NCBI GenBank assembly: GCA_022496205.1
Contig: WTXD01000001.1
Coordinates: 1,178,001-1,242,000, forward strand
Source of the DNA: Gloeopeniophorella convolvens
Lineage: Eukaryota; Basidiomycota; Agaricomycetes; Russulales
Length of the DNA stretch: 64,000 bases
Reading direction: 5' to 3'
How positions within the stretch are numbered: position 1 is the first letter of the stretch; each line of letters begins with the position of its first letter. The translations under genes and the position numbers were made by a program. Below the pieces are notes generated by a model. The model saw nothing but the letters and a program-made list of their open reading frames with translations, was not told the DNA's origin and ran no database searches. Below are positions 21,210 to 34,293 of this stretch, in pieces.

Positions 21210-24200
21210 TCAAGCGTCTGTAGGTAGCGCACGTTTGGGGTGAGTACCACACCATGGCGGTAACGGAGAGAAACCCACAATACGACGTGCCGACAAGCAT
21301 GGTGGCTAGGCTCTGCAGTTGGTCTTCATCAAAGGCGAGTTGATCGCGATGCCACGTATCCTGACGATGACCAAACCAATATTAGACAATGTAGACGATA
21401 TTGAGGATCGTGGAACGTGCCTGGTGGGTCTGCCAGCCGGTCACATATTAGCTGGCTACATCTAACCGAGGACGGAAGAGGTAAGCACGCACCTTCTTGA
21501 ACTCTGACGCCGTCTTGCGGATGGTCGTGGATATTGGCGGAGGATCTGTTGCATGTAGCGCGAGGACTGCCCCAGATAGCGATCAGGTCAGTCGACATTT
21601 GGTTACCCATGCGGGGATGTAGAGGACTGACTGTCTGTCAATGGCGGCACCCACTTCTCGACAGAATATGGGAAACTCTCAATTAGTGCGCAGAGGCCGA
21701 GTATCGCAGAGTGCAGGGTCCGCAGCGACTCTGCGTAAGTGGGATCCCGTCGCGGGGGAAGCTTGACCCTGCGTGCAAGGTTCACGAAGTGATCCTGGGG
21801 TGCAGAGGTCGTGTCAATGTGGGAATGTGAGAAGAAATGGCGTGCTTTGTTCTGGCCTTACCTTCAAAGGTATAATGCTTTGCCTTTGGGACACCCTTAC
21901 GATGCCAGAAAGCGCACTTGACGCCATCTCGCGAACTTCGACGTTGTCATCGGAAAGGCAACTGAGCATCAGGTCCATAATTCTGGATACGCTCGCGTCT
22001 GATATGCCCATAAGATTCCGATAGAAGAATACGACGAGAGTTGGCAAGGAATTCAGGCGGATGCGCCAAGACTACAATTATACTGGGTAAGTCACTGCTT
22101 CGCCAGGGAAAAGGGTACCCATACCGATGAGGAGCTGATGGAATTCACGAAGGTGGCCCCTACGGCCTCGATGGACTCGGGTGGGGGCGCGACTGCGGAG
22201 AGAATGTATAGAACGGCCTGGCTGTGAGATTGCAATTCTGGGTCGTCGCTGAGCTCAGACATCCGGAAGATCTCAGGTCTAACGATAGAGAGAGATAGGA
22301 ACGGGACCGTTCAGTGAGAGTGAAGTCATGTGAGGGGCCCATCACATACAAGAGAGGAAGCGCGTATGGGAACATAAGAGGTGCTTGTGGACTATAGAAA
22401 GAGATCCATAGCCATCGCAGCACTGGAGGAAGCTTAGCCGTTCATTTCGTGGCGTAAAGCACATGGAGCACTCACAAGACAGGCCGACTTTATCATACTA
22501 TACCCAGAGTATCAATATCTACCTCGGGGGATGGGAGGTGAAGACCCACCTCCGACTGATTGACACGTGGGGGAGGAAGGCGTTGCTCCTTCCAGTCGGA
22601 GAGCTTACTTGCGAGCGCCGAGACCTGAGATATGTAGGGCACACTCCTACATGAGGAATATTGTTCAGGGGTCGTGGACAGATTGGGGATTATGAGGACT
22701 AACCGAATAGACAGCGGGTCATCAGTCGTCGCCACAGCGCGTAAGAAAGCTTCCACCGATAGATAGGAAGGCCTCCAACGGCTCGTGACAATCATGTAAA
22801 GATTCGCAGATATGGAACCTCTCATCTTGAGGGACAAGCATCAGTGAGAACGCGAAGGCTGCAGTTATGTTTGGCTACCTCTGCGAAGCCGACGTTTGTA
22901 TTGTCCAAAAGCAAGGCAAAGTATCGGTCTAACAAATTTGCATCTCGGTATCCGACATTATCCAGGAAGCATCCCAGGATTGTGAGTGTTTTAATCACTG
23001 ATAGGATGATAAGGAGCCGGATCCCCGTTGCAAGTACGACACTTACTCGCAAATGCTGAGTCGCTGTGTAAGTCCAACGGTAGAGCAAGAACCCATTTTG
23101 ATAAATGGGGAACGCGGCGGGGATCTCGGCCCTCTAATAGCGCCTTCACAACCATCGGTGTTAAGTATCTCGGGGTCTGGAGAACTTAATGGACTCACAG
23201 TAATAGTGGCTTCCCAAAAGCCTATGGTATCTGGTTTAATACCCGCGTATATGCGATCTAGACGCGAAGCTATCCAAGACCACAGCCGATCTGAATGCTG
23301 CCTCGGCCAATTCTTGGCTCCTGGAGCTGAATTAATACAGACTTTCTTAATCACTCCGAGGAAATAGGCAGACCACGCGCAACTCCTGCAAGCACTTCTG
23401 CAGCGGCCCGCTGCTTGAACCGGTCCGAATCCCATAGCAATGGCTCTGCAGCGTTCAAGATGTTCTCGAAACCTGCACCCTGTGATGTCTTAGCTGGACA
23501 ATATCATGAGTGTGGAGAAGAATTTCGGATTAGCATAACAATACCGATAGACTTTATGAAGACGACATTGTCTGCCCGGAGTTCAGGGGTTGTCGTGTTC
23601 CGACTGGACTCTTGACCCCAAAGCAACATTAGCTTGTCAAAGTAATCGCTCTGCGCAGTCGTGGCTTCAATTGCCTCGAGGGCAGCCTGGGATGGTGACT
23701 CCCAGCTAATTGGCGGCTCGCCCTCCGGAATAGGTATATAGGCTTTCGTATGAGGCGTCCATGTGAGAAATCCGGAATAGTGCTTGTCGACATAAAGTGC
23801 TCTACAGCGTCCCGTCAATGCAAATGTCCAAGAGCTCGAGCTGTGAGTCTGGTACCGTTCACTTACTCGCTATTTCCGGTTGCAACGTCTTGATTGATGT
23901 ACTCATGAAACTCAGTGTCATTCTTGATTGGTACATATCTCGCAACGGGGCTCTTCCACTCATCCAACCAAAGGTCAGATGATGATTGAGAGTAGGTGCG
24001 CATCTTGATGATAGCGAGCAATTTCACGAGACCCCTACATAATCAACTCAGAATGGGCTTGGCTTATCAATACAAAATACGACAAACTTCTGAGCAGTTC
24101 CACGGAGTGGTGAGTGAGGACTGAGTGTGTGACTGATGAAGAGTTTGGCTACATCCGGCGGAGGAACAGCGTCTCGGCGGAGAAGACCGCTCAGAAACCG

Positions 24201-27200
24201 AAGGGCTAGATGTGTATATCTCCACTAAAGCGGCGTCAACAAGATTACCTCAAGGTGCCGCCGGCGCTTACATGTGTAGTGGGTTTGAGAGCAATCTCTG
24301 CGATTGCGGCAATCTGTTCAGGTACTTACTAAATGAGGATCCCCGCGACTGCCACGGGAGGCGTACCGTCCGACTGTACACTTTTTCCCTGGCCTGAGCA
24401 CGCGTTCTGCTCTTCTTGAGCGCCTCGCTGAAGAGGTCATGATCAATCACATTTGGGGAGAACTCTTCTTTAAGCGCATCCGTGACCAATTTAACCGCAG
24501 GGGTGCCGTCAGTGTATGCATCTGTCCGTGTTGTCTCTTCCGCAAGATTTGATGTTGCGTCGTTCGCAACGGAATTGACCAATTTCTGGATGGAAGGCTA
24601 GTAAAGCAACCGAATAGCCAGTTAGGGATAAATCCACTACGGGTTCCAGTGTTAATACCTTCTCCTGGTGCTGACATTCGAGCAAAGCTAAAAGGTACCG
24701 GCCGTACAATTCGGGGTCCTTAGGGTCTTCGAGATGCAGAGCGATCAGAGTTCGTCTGACCAACGTGGTGTAGACACATACCGGCTATGGCGTACACAGC
24801 TAGATCCGAGTTAGTGACGGCGACCTTCAGCTGTGCCCCTTTGGGTGCGTACCGATTCCTTTGTTCCATAGAATATACAGGGCCCCTTTCATGCGGTCTG
24901 GGTCAGTTCCCTTCGCCAGTGCATCGAAAACAGACGGGAGGATCAGTTTAGTCGATCTAACGTAGTACTGTAAACTTTAATTAGGGAAAACAACGATGAT
25001 GCAATTGATGGCTTACACCTGACACGTTGCCGAGGACTGCTTGTGCATGTCTAGAGTGACATTCAGCTGAGTGCCCGCTACCGCCGATGTGAGCACAGTA
25101 CCTTCGAACCCTCGTATATGGCGAGAGTGACAGCTCCAAGAGATCTCTGATCAGGTGATCATCTAACTCAGAACGACGTCGGTATAAGGCGTGCATGTAC
25201 ACTCGTCCGCTATGGTAGACGAGCGCTCGCTTGAGATGCACGAGCCGAGAGTTCTCCTTTTGTCTGGGCCATGCTCGATTGAGTCTGCAAAAACAGTCAG
25301 GGAACATGTTCTGCGATGGCACAGGCATCACTAACTCTCGTGCAGTAGTGTAGTTCTTATGCAGGTTATCGAAATCTCCCCTGCTCATAGCATAATCTAG
25401 CAAGTATATGTCTATGCCCTTGACGACGGATAGAACTGCGTCGATATGATCTTCGCCTTCGTGTTCTTGTTTGAGTGCCAGCGCTGCGTTATGGATAGCT
25501 CGACCAAGCCGCAGACGCTGACCATAAGCGAGCTGGTAACGCGAGTCTGCAGGATCTGTTAGGGAGAACCCAGCCCGAACGTCAATCGTCTGCACTACGA
25601 GTCGCTCGACTTCATAATCCTTGTTGAGCCCAGATTCGACGACATCTTTTGCCTGGTCCTTGCATAGCGTCGGCAGCCCCTGCCACGCAGATCGGGCGAT
25701 ATGTAGATACCTGTACCAGTTTTCGCAGACTGTAATGATGGTTGAGATCTCGAGAAAACTCCTACCTGCAGAAATCGTTACGAGAGACGCCATTCCACGT
25801 GCTGGCAGTTGGGAGGAGGGCCTCAACCTTGTCAAGGGAGGGAGATACAATCTTGTCCAGGATCTCAAGCACGAAGTCAATCTCTTCGCTCGACGGGACT
25901 ATGAACGATTGAGCAGAATCCTCAATATATATATATATAAATTAACAATGGCTTACCGTGCCACTCGATCTTGATATCCTCCGCCCTGTGAATCGTACCC
26001 CAATGCAAATTGTGATCGCGGTTGAATTCTAAATAAGGTAATGTGGCAAGTCATTTTCCTAATCCGTTCTTACGAGATCGTACGAACCTTCGCTCTCCCA
26101 GTCCTCTGTGTTCATGAAACGCGCATTAAGAGGATAAACACCCGAGAGCGTGCTCAGAATACGGTTGACCAAACGACCGGTGCCACTATAGCCTCGCTCG
26201 CTGAATGCCTTATCTGTCAGTAAGGAAAGGAGCTCTATGATCTCAGCCTTGTGTTTGAGCAGCTGATACAGAGAGTGGAATGTCACAAAAACAATTTCTC
26301 GGGTGATTATTATCACACGTACCACTGTGCCATCGTGTCCAAAGCATCCACGAAGGATCGACATGTCTGTGCGCCGTCGCCATTAGCGATACACTCAGAT
26401 GTTCAACGTGGGTGGCGTACTCCAATGCAACGTGGTGTCCGACGGGACAGCTACATGGGTGGAGGTCGTGCGAACACTTGAAGCGCCGTGCTTCAGCTCC
26501 TCCTTGATCTGGGAAATACAAAACGGTAGGAACTTGTTGACAGTCTTCGCAGGATGTGCGTGAGTGAGGCTTGAAATGAGCTGTCCGAACGCCTTCACTG
26601 CATTAGACTTTGCATTGCTAGTCGCATAATCATATACGAGCTTAAGAACGAGGTCGAAGAGCTGGTCCGAAAGGTGAAGGCAGACAAGGTCTAGCATACT
26701 CTTGATAGATTTGATCACGTTCTCCTCTTGCTTTCCGCCGGTTGTGTTCTTCTTCCCCCCTTCTTCAGGGAGGTTCTCGAACAGAGCTAAGACTCGCCGG
26801 AAGAGTGAGGTCACCCAGTCTGTGCCAAAGTTGGTCACTGACGCTGCGTGACCTGGAGACGGGCAATGTCCTTACCAGCGAATCCAGCCGTGCTCTCACG
26901 CACGAGAGTTCGTTCTTCTGCCTTGCTTAGTGTCTGAGCAGCGCCGAGCTCAGTCCCATCTGGCAGATGGATCTCCTCATCGACGTCCATGCTTTCACCC
27001 GGTGCATCGCTAGAAAATGACAGCCCAGACTGGGCAGACGAGAGGTCACCGATCTTGATATTCTGGACGATAGCAATGATGAACATCGTGGAGCAGATTG
27101 TCTTCGTAGGGTCGTTCTTTGAAATCGGGAACGTATGAGCGGGTACAATCAAAACCCTTAGCAACAATACTCACCAGGTCTATACCTGGGATGCACATCT

Positions 27201-29290
27201 CTAGCAGAGGAACGATGTGCTTTTGGCCACCCATCCAGATCTTCTCTGAAGACAATGGGAGAGAGACGCTTGCGAGCATACTCAGTACAGCGGTGGTTCT
27301 GTGCGTCTCGTTGACGACTTCCAACCCGCCATACGCACGTTCCAGGAGCTCTGGCATGACAAGGGAAGGTTCCAGGAAAGCAAGAGAACGCAAAGCGCCT
27401 TGGGCGAATCCCATCGACACAGGGTCCTTCGAGAACATAGCGAGTAGAGCCGGTGTCCTTAAGGTCAAGACGAACGCCTTCTTGATTGCACGAGTCAAGC
27501 GGTGGGTCTGCAAGGAGTCACTCAGTGCATATCCAGCGTAGATGCCGCAGGGAACACACAGCTGGTGTCTTGCAAGCGGGCAGCTCTTCTTCTCGCCAAC
27601 GCTTGCAGAACTCAGAGGTCAATGAGCGAAGGAACTGAGTCAACTAAATTGGCGTCGGAAGGGGTTAGACAAAGCGGAAAGCGCGACGATAAGAATATGC
27701 GCACGCTCAAGGTCCATAAACCCGAGTTTGAAGGGTGGAAGAACGACTCGGTACTCGTGATAAACCTATCCAGCGACTCCATAGCCTTCGAACCTGCTAA
27801 GTAGCCTTCTTGACGCGATGACAACTTGCCATCAGCGCGGGACGGTGCGGCTTCCGCGCGTACGGGGCCGTCGACAGCCATCGAGTATACCATCATTTTC
27901 GCGAGAGAAACTTATGCCGCAGAGTCAGGATACGTTTGGAAACAAAGATAGATTATCTCACCGAAGCGATTGATGGACTTCCTGATCCTCAAAGACGATG
28001 CACTGGCTTTCGCGTCCGCATACGCACCTGTAGTGCTAGCCCCCTGGAGGATTGCTCAGAACGAACACACAGAGTACATCGATGTCACACACTCGAGTGG
28101 CCCCTACCGGAACATCTAGGCAAAGTAAATCAGGACCGCTCCAAGTGCATACACGAAGACGCACTCATGGACCCCAGTGTCTTGCTCACGAGCACGGTCC
28201 ACTCCGTACCGCTCCATATTCCTATATCCTTCCATGGTGCACCCCCTTCTGGACCGGCCTTTCCGGATGTGCCGGCGACGTGCTCCTCGGATAGACCCCC
28301 CACCAGCTCGATTAACCTGTCATCTATCAAGGACGAATTGAATGCTTCCCAGAGTTTGAAGATCGCCGGGAGGTACAAATGAATATGTGTCGGTGGAAGG
28401 AATGAGGTCAGGACCGGGATCACGGTCAAGTAGCTCTGGTGAACGTCAAAAGCAAGGTCCAAAGGCCAATCTCACGAACTCACTTCCTGTGTTATCAAGG
28501 GGATGAATGTCTCGAGCATCTCCGCTATCTCACTTGCTGGGTAATAGTACTTTGACTTTTCGGCCAGGTACAAGAATATGTTGACGACATTGCGTCTAGG
28601 TACATTATGATAATTGTGAGATTGTAATCCATCGAATCGGTTTGCGCTTACGATGGATCGTTGAATCTAGCTTTAACCCAGAGCTCCTTCTGCAGGACCC
28701 TCCAAAGAGGTTTCCAAGAGAGCTCCAGGTCTTCACGCTCGAGCTTGCGGCGGGTGTCTGACTTGCCGGCCAGCAACCTAGAGAACATGTCTGCCCAACT
28801 GCGTATCACACGCGGCTCGATGCCTGGGAGCAGGCAAAGCTCATAGTACAGTCGCACGAGCTTTGCGCGTATCTGTACAGGCATGGGATAGCGCATAAGC
28901 AGCCAACTACACAGATCAATGTTCGGTTAGAAACAGCGCGTGCCGGACGGTACATGCATACCATTGCAACACGCCATCCCAGGTGGCGAGGATGAGCCAA
29001 TTCTTTGCTTCAGCACAGACGATGATTCTTCCCACGATGAACTGGAGTTGTTCCTGCATCCTCTCTTCGGACTCGGCATCGTATGGGAGTGATGCGAGGT
29101 AAGATTGAAGAGAGGCGCGCTGCTTCTCAATGGCCAGCTGCTCGCGCGTTAAACTCACGCCATCTAAGATGGGCGAATCGGGGGCGGTAGAGAGCTCATC
29201 TTCCTCCATGCTGACGGAGTTGAGGGCACGAAGGTATCGTTCGGAGAGAGAGCCGCTGACGGCCTGTGATATGCCAGACAGGGCATCCAT
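21210..29290 (-). CDS. BLM10: Proteasome activator Blm10/PA200 (PSME4)
   Basis: Giant HEAT-repeat cap that binds the ends of the 20S proteasome and opens its gate, with roles in assembly, histone and peptide turnover. Start ATG 29290 (MDALSGISQAVSGSLSERYL); an earlier in-frame codon is GTG. The N-terminal region reads YLASLPYDAESEERMQEQL, then TWDGVLQW and RYPMPVQIRAKLVRLYYELC, the usual start of the family. Further blocks include RNVVNIFLYLAEKSKYYYP, VPLLEMCIPGIDLNDP, an acidic GESMDVDEEIHLPDG insert, SIKSMLDLVCLHLSDQLFDL and FGQLISSLTHAHPAKTVNKF. The last intron (21218-21278) joins VGTSYY to Ala-stop, giving the C-terminal Tyr-Tyr-Ala (HbYX-type) that docks between alpha subunits. More than twenty short introns; around 1,900 residues. 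One intron holds an AT repeat near 25930. Identity is firm, some inner exon edges are not. Confidence 0.93.
25925..25939. repeat. Short AT microsatellite in a Blm10 intron
   Basis: About seven AT units followed by AAATTAAC, inside an intron-like stretch of the Blm10 gene. Likely neutral and polymorphic. Confidence 0.6.
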
Positions 29291-29593
29291 TGCGTAGGCT
29301 GAATATTGGGATGGCTGTTGCAGGGAAGAAAAGGTGCGAACCACTTGGTTAGGTTGGTCTGCTTATATGCTCTCAGGTACGAGACGATGACGACGCCCTG
29401 GTGACGCGTCGCAGGCTCTTGAGATTGCGGAAACCTGGATTGAATGCCGGGTTTGGAGGAGCGATGGAGACGCGTCACTCAAGTCACCCCGGCCTCGGTC
29501 CGGAGCCGCCTCGTTCAGCGCTCCGGCGATGTCTATGCTAGGTAGGACTGTTCAATCACGCTCTGGCAACTACTACGAGATAGCGACCGGCTC
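29291..29593. promoter_or_regulatory. Bidirectional promoter, BLM10 and Aim18-like gene
   Basis: The two start codons lie 303 bp apart on opposite strands, so both promoters fall in this spacer. No TATA is evident near either start. Confidence 0.45.
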
Positions 29594-30594
29594 ATGTTAC
29601 GACGCGTTGTGGTCTCAACATTCCCTCGCGGCGGCAGGCCACATTATTCTTATCATGCCAATACAGCAAGAGCTCGGATACGGCAGTTGAAGCCTCTGGC
29701 GATCGGTGCTGCGCTGGCATTCTCCACCACGGTTGGCTTGTTGCACCTCGATTCTAAGGTCATACAGGAGGAGGCTGTAGTAGGTACGCGTCGCCAGCTC
29801 AAGGTTACTCTTCGAAAATAACTTCGCCTCAGTTGACCCAGCTACCTCTATCGAATTCCCGACTATCCTGAGAATACCGTCCAAGGGGGTCCTCCCTGAA
29901 TTCACACTGATAGGCGTCGGGGTACGCGTCGTATCTTTTCTGAAGATTAAGGTCTACTCGGTCGGATTCTACGCAGACCTCTCCAATCCAAACCTGAAGG
30001 TCATGACCCGCTTGCCACACACCGCGACGCGCCCTGACATGCCAACAGATACCAAGCTCGGCTACCCCGGAGGAGAAGGTGGAATATATTGTGCGCAATA
30101 CAGCGTGTGTCCTCCGAATCAGTATGTCCTACTGTTGCTCAGACACGCACAATCCTCCCGTGACTGACGGTCTGCTGCCAGTCCCCACGCGCAACACTTC
30201 TTACACCCACCTCCGGGACGCTTTTGTGCGGACACTCCAAGCGCGACAGCAGTCGGCCCACAAAGTTGGAAGCCTCTCTCCAGATGAGCAGCTGTCGCTT
30301 CAAGCGCCTATCGCTCAATTGAAGACTGTGTTCCCCAACGCGCCGTTCACCAAGGACACCCCGCTAGACATTGTTCTCACGCCCCCAGATCCAAAGCAAC
30401 CTCGAGCCCTAGTCATACGAGACTTGGGAGCCGTTCAGAACGAGTGGGTAGCACGAGAACTCGTTCTGTCGTATTTTGAGGGCCAGGGCAACAGTCCAGC
30501 GGTATGTTTCCGTGTCGATGTCTATGTTCACAAGATTCTAAAGAAGCGCACCCAGCTTAAGAGAGCAGTTCTCGAGAGGGTGGCACAGTTATGA
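29594..30594 (+). CDS. Mitochondrial chalcone-isomerase-fold protein (Aim18/Aim46 like)
   Basis: Fungal relative of chalcone isomerase found in the inner mitochondrial membrane space; yeast Aim18 and Aim46 bind heme and have no known isomerase activity. ATG 29594 starts an Arg-rich presequence (MLRRVVVSTFPRGGRPHYSY), then a membrane-like stretch AIGAALAFSTTVGLLHLD. After introns the core reads IEFPTILRIPSKGVLPEFTL, IGVGVRVVSFLKIKVYSVGF and YADLSN, the conserved first half of the CHI fold, followed by TRNTSYTHLRDAFVRTLQAR and TPLDIVLTPP. The last exon gives LKRAVLERVAQL and stop. About 290 residues, as in the family. Converges with the ACT-domain gene 110 bp away. The heme-binding residues were not checked one by one. 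Confidence 0.88.
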
Positions 30595-30703
30595 GCACAT
30601 CGTTCTCAAGCGAAGCGGCACATACGCGCTACTTCTAACCAAGTTGCTAGCCTCAGGGCCCCATGCTCCCAATGCGACAACTTCAGAAGGCTTTGCCGTG
30701 CGC

Positions 30704-31235
30704 TCATTCGGCGAAGGTCCAACCATCGCTTTTGAGTACTGCGACCGCTGCTTCAGCTTTGTCTTTCGGTACAAGGATATAGTCCGTGTTCCTGCATCTA
30801 TGATTCAGAAACAACGCGTCCCTTGTCAAGCGCACGGGCCGCACCATGTTGATACAGCAAATATTGGGACTCTAGCCTCTTTCAGAGGTACGGTGAAATT
30901 GGCCATGACTCCTGTAATTCCTGCGAAACACTCAGCTACCGCATTCCCGAGCGATACATGTGCAGGCTGCAATGGAACTGACCGAAATCCATCGGCCCAG
31001 CGATCTTTAGACAGCGCCATTCGCCCTCCTCTCCATCCGTCACGGCGCTCACGATGGAGGTCTCGTCATCCGTTCCGGTAACCGAGATGAACTTAGATGT
31101 TGTCGCACCGTCGCGACCCGTGAGCTGCGCATATATCTTCTCTGGGAGAGGGTCATGTGGGCTCTGCTGCTGCACACGAAATTCTTCAGATAAGAGCTTC
31201 ACGTGAAAGGCAGAATGAGATGTCGGGGGCGGCAT
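30704..31235 (-). CDS. ACT-domain protein (CASTOR/DUF-type amino-acid sensor fold)
   Basis: Three exons from ATG 31235. Exon 1 gives AFHVKLLSEEFRVQQ and KFISVTGTDDETSIVSA, then WRCLKIAGPMDFG. An intron joins this to ITGVMANFTVPLKEARVPIF and AVSTW; a further intron joins NTDYILVPKDKAEAAVAVL before ending GWTFAE and TGA at 30704. The paired pattern of ETSIV, GPLDF-like, ISTW and NTDYILV is that of the ACT_7 domain of small fungal proteins and of the arginine sensor CASTOR. Such proteins bind small ligands, often amino acids; here the ligand is unknown. Length about 140 residues. No catalytic domain is attached. Soluble, no targeting signal. Confidence 0.85.
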
Positions 31236-31496
31236 GATCGGCCGGTAGTTTGCTGCTGCTCCCGGACGCCGAGTGATGGACGATGTACAGTGGTGACTGC
31301 CGTGCCGTGAGTTTGTCCACGCGGGTCCGAATATGAGATGGTATCACATGATTGACATTTCGAGGAACGACCACAGGCAGGCGCTCAAAGCCCACGAGAT
31401 GTACGAGTACAGACATGTACATTGACCGTTGCTTGTCGTTTACTTTACAACAGCTACAGAGAATACACACCTTACATGCTCTCGGACTCGCTAGAG

Positions 31497-33347
31497 TTAG
31501 TTTGCAACTAAAGCAAGGGTGAAGTGCTGATTCTGGCCGCTGCCAGTGAAGACGGTCTCCTGGGTGTTACCACTCGGCGTTGAGCTGCTGGAGAATGCAG
31601 TAGACCCTTGGTACGCAATGAGAGTGTTGCCACCAGAGGAGACCTAGTGTCCAGTCGTTGGCATGTCAGCAGTCCGACAGACGCACTCGGAGATGAACGA
31701 CTCACGGCAGAGAACGAAGAGGAAGCGCCGTTGCCGCAGGAGAACTGTCCGCCAGAGACGCCGCAGCTACCCTTGGACGACTTCAAGGTGAAGCTTGACG
31801 ACGAGCCTGATATGGTATATGTGCCTGGTGTCTGCGTCGACCAGGTGCCCCCGGAAAGGAGCCCACCAACGGAACCCGAGCCCGTGATTGCGCTGACCGT
31901 AGCCTTGGTAGGAAGGCTTCCGGCAGGCTTGACAGAATTTCAACACTATGTGGCGCGGCAACGTGACGAAGAATTGAACTTACGCCAGTGGGACTAGAAC
32001 CCGAGCTGCTGCTCTGCGCACGCCAGTTAAGCTCGCAGGATCCGCAGCACAGCAGATGCCAAGACACTCACAGTGGGGCTGCCGCCACCTGAGGAAGTTG
32101 GAGTGCCAGTTTTGGGAGGATACTTGAGGCCGCTCGACGAGCACGAGCTTGACTCGGGGGAATCTGATGTGACGGCCTATCAGAACAGAACGCCGGGTGC
32201 CACCGAAATGTGGGCGCTCACCGATGGGGACAAACTCGCCGTCAATGACTGAGCCTTTGAGGTTGAAATACCAGCTAATCTCATTGATGGATGAACCGGA
32301 GCACGATAGTTGCGGCGTAAACTGCAAGCGACGTTTGTCTGGATAGCTGATTGACACGAAAGGTTAAGACTGACCCCAGATGCCTTCTTCAGTGCGCTCG
32401 TCAACTGTGATAGGGTATACGTCTTGGATGAACTGGGAGTGATACCCTGCGACTCCAGCCAGTCGTAGGTCGGCAGTGTCTTGAAGAGTGCAACAACCCG
32501 CTGGAAGAAAGCAACAGCCTCTGCGCCCTTGGGGCTTCCGGAGGGGAGGCAGGAAGTCTCCAGAGTACTGTAGCACGTGCCGTGGGTCGACCATTCGTGC
32601 TGAGGCGAGAGGTCAGAGTTCGGCTAGATCATGACATTGCTTGTTGCTCACCTCCCAGAATTGTTCGTTCTGGCCGTTGATGTCCACCCAGAACTCCTGC
32701 ATGAACGATAATGTGTCGCTGGCCCCTTGGCTCGTCAGCAGCTACCGTCGCCGAAGTACATCAGACAATGGAGAAACGGATTTGACAACCAGAGCGCACA
32801 TCATCGATATTGGTGTAATCGCGGCTTGAATCGCAGTTCTCGCTGAACGTTTGATCGCACCTATAGAAATTTGGGATCAGAAGGTAGCGTTCGGGCACAG
32901 ATGCAGCAGCGCACTTGTCTGGCCAGAGACCTAGTCACACTGCTCAGCACACAGAGACGCTGGACGCCAAGTGACAAGGTACTCACCGTGGATCGTCCAG
33001 CTGTTACTGGGTCCTGTAGATGGGTTTGTGTCCCAGAACTAATAGCGTGGTTTCATACAGGTCGCGTGGGACGTTGACCAAGGACATACCTGCGTCTGGA
33101 GTAGTAGACCCTAGAAGAGCGTCAGTCTCTACGCGGACCTGAGAATTAGCAACAGACACACTCCCGGGGACTCGAAGCAACAGAGGTTCGTCTGCTTCGT
33201 CGTGTTGTGGCACGACGTCTGGCCGGAAGTCCCGCAGCTGGTCGTGAGACGCTTGCTGAAGAGGTGTGTGAACTCAGTCGAAGCAAGGCCTTGGCCTGAC
33301 ACAACGGTGACCGCCACACTGGCAAGGACAGCGACGAGAGCGAACAT
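31497..33347 (-). CDS. Secreted ribonuclease T2 with C-terminal extension
   Basis: Acid endoribonuclease that cleaves RNA without base choice via 2',3'-cyclic phosphates. ATG 33347 gives signal peptide MFALVAVLASVAVTVVSG. Mature start is Cys-rich (TTSCGTSGQTSCHN). Intron removal yields LLLQTQFWDTNPSTGPSNSW then TIHG joined to LWPDKCDQTFSENCD, the CAS I motif with catalytic His. CAS II is HEWSTHGTCYSTLETSC with both His and the Lys/Glu region intact. Later come ALFKTLPTYDWLESQGI, TPQLSCSGSSINEISWYF and NLKGSVIDGEFVPI. A Ser/Gly linker (TPTSSGG) leads to a C-terminal domain: GSCGVSGGQFSCGNGA and QETVFTGSGQNQHFTLALV, also present in RNase Le2-type enzymes of mushrooms. Stop at 31497. Likely roles are phosphate or nucleobase scavenging and stress. 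TATA-like site about 50 bp upstream. Confidence 0.92.
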
Positions 33348-34293
33348 GGTGCGGACGCGCAAAACGCGCTGTCACCCACATATTCCGAGGTGCTTTTATG
33401 TGGGCCGGAGAGAAGGCACTATTCCATATTGCAATGGAGAAGAGCGGGTCGTGGCAATGGGTTGCATATGGTATGCAAGAAGCTATGTGAGGCAGCACCG
33501 TGATTGGACTCTTGAGGCACGAGATGCTGTGGAGACTCGAGAGCAACGTGCATGTGCATCCTCTTTTGATATCGCTCGTGCTCGAAGCACAGCGCATGCA
33601 TGCGCATGGGCAGATACGTGGGCGCTGCCCAGGGCTGTACATATGGCCTGCATATGCTTCGCGCCGTCAGCTGCTTCCAAGTGGATGTTCTTAACGTGCT
33701 GATGGACATACTCCTCCCGGACACAGGGCCAGTTCCGGGTGCTCTGCGCGGGGCCGCCTTGTTGACAGCTATCAGCCACCAGATAAAGGCAGAAATGTCT
33801 TATGGTACAAGATCGATCGGTCAGGCTACAAGCTGCATGGTTACGGGAGTTGAGCCTGCAGAGGCACAAGCGCTTACCGGTGCCCCGCTATCACCCCACC
33901 CCAAAATAGTCTGCACCATGTTGCCTTTGACCAGCTTCCGAATCCCGGGCTCATTTCTCCGTCCGAAGGCCCCGAAACAATCTCAAATCGGACATAGCCG
34001 GCGCGAGAACAATCAAAACAGCCTGCATCTCTACACGATCGCGTTCGCAAACCATCTCACATGCGTGCCAGCACTTGGCCAACACCGTGCTTCGGAATTC
34101 TGAAGCACGACCACGAACGTGCAGCAGCCTAGAAAACAACAGTAGAATTAGATCCTGAAATAGTACGCGTTCGTTTTGTCGTAAGATCAAGTCATAAGTC
34201 ATCGTCACCCAGGTCTCCGTCCACGAAACAAAGAGCTTCCTGCCAGCAGGACACATGGATATGTGTGGTAGTAAGACCCCAAAAAGGTACAGA
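33348..34293. other. Intergenic, RNase T2 promoter side
   Basis: Contains a TATA-like ATAAAAG (minus, near 33393-33399) for the RNase gene and the 3' UTR of the aldehyde dehydrogenase. Frames of up to about 190 codons on the minus strand overlap the dehydrogenase end in other frames and are shadows. Repeated GCATGC/CATGCGCATG around 33590-33660 is the only notable pattern. Confidence 0.45.

Noticed and set aside
30644..31081. Plus-strand frame of 145 codons.
   Set aside because: Antisense to the ACT-domain gene, whose exons and splice sites are well supported.
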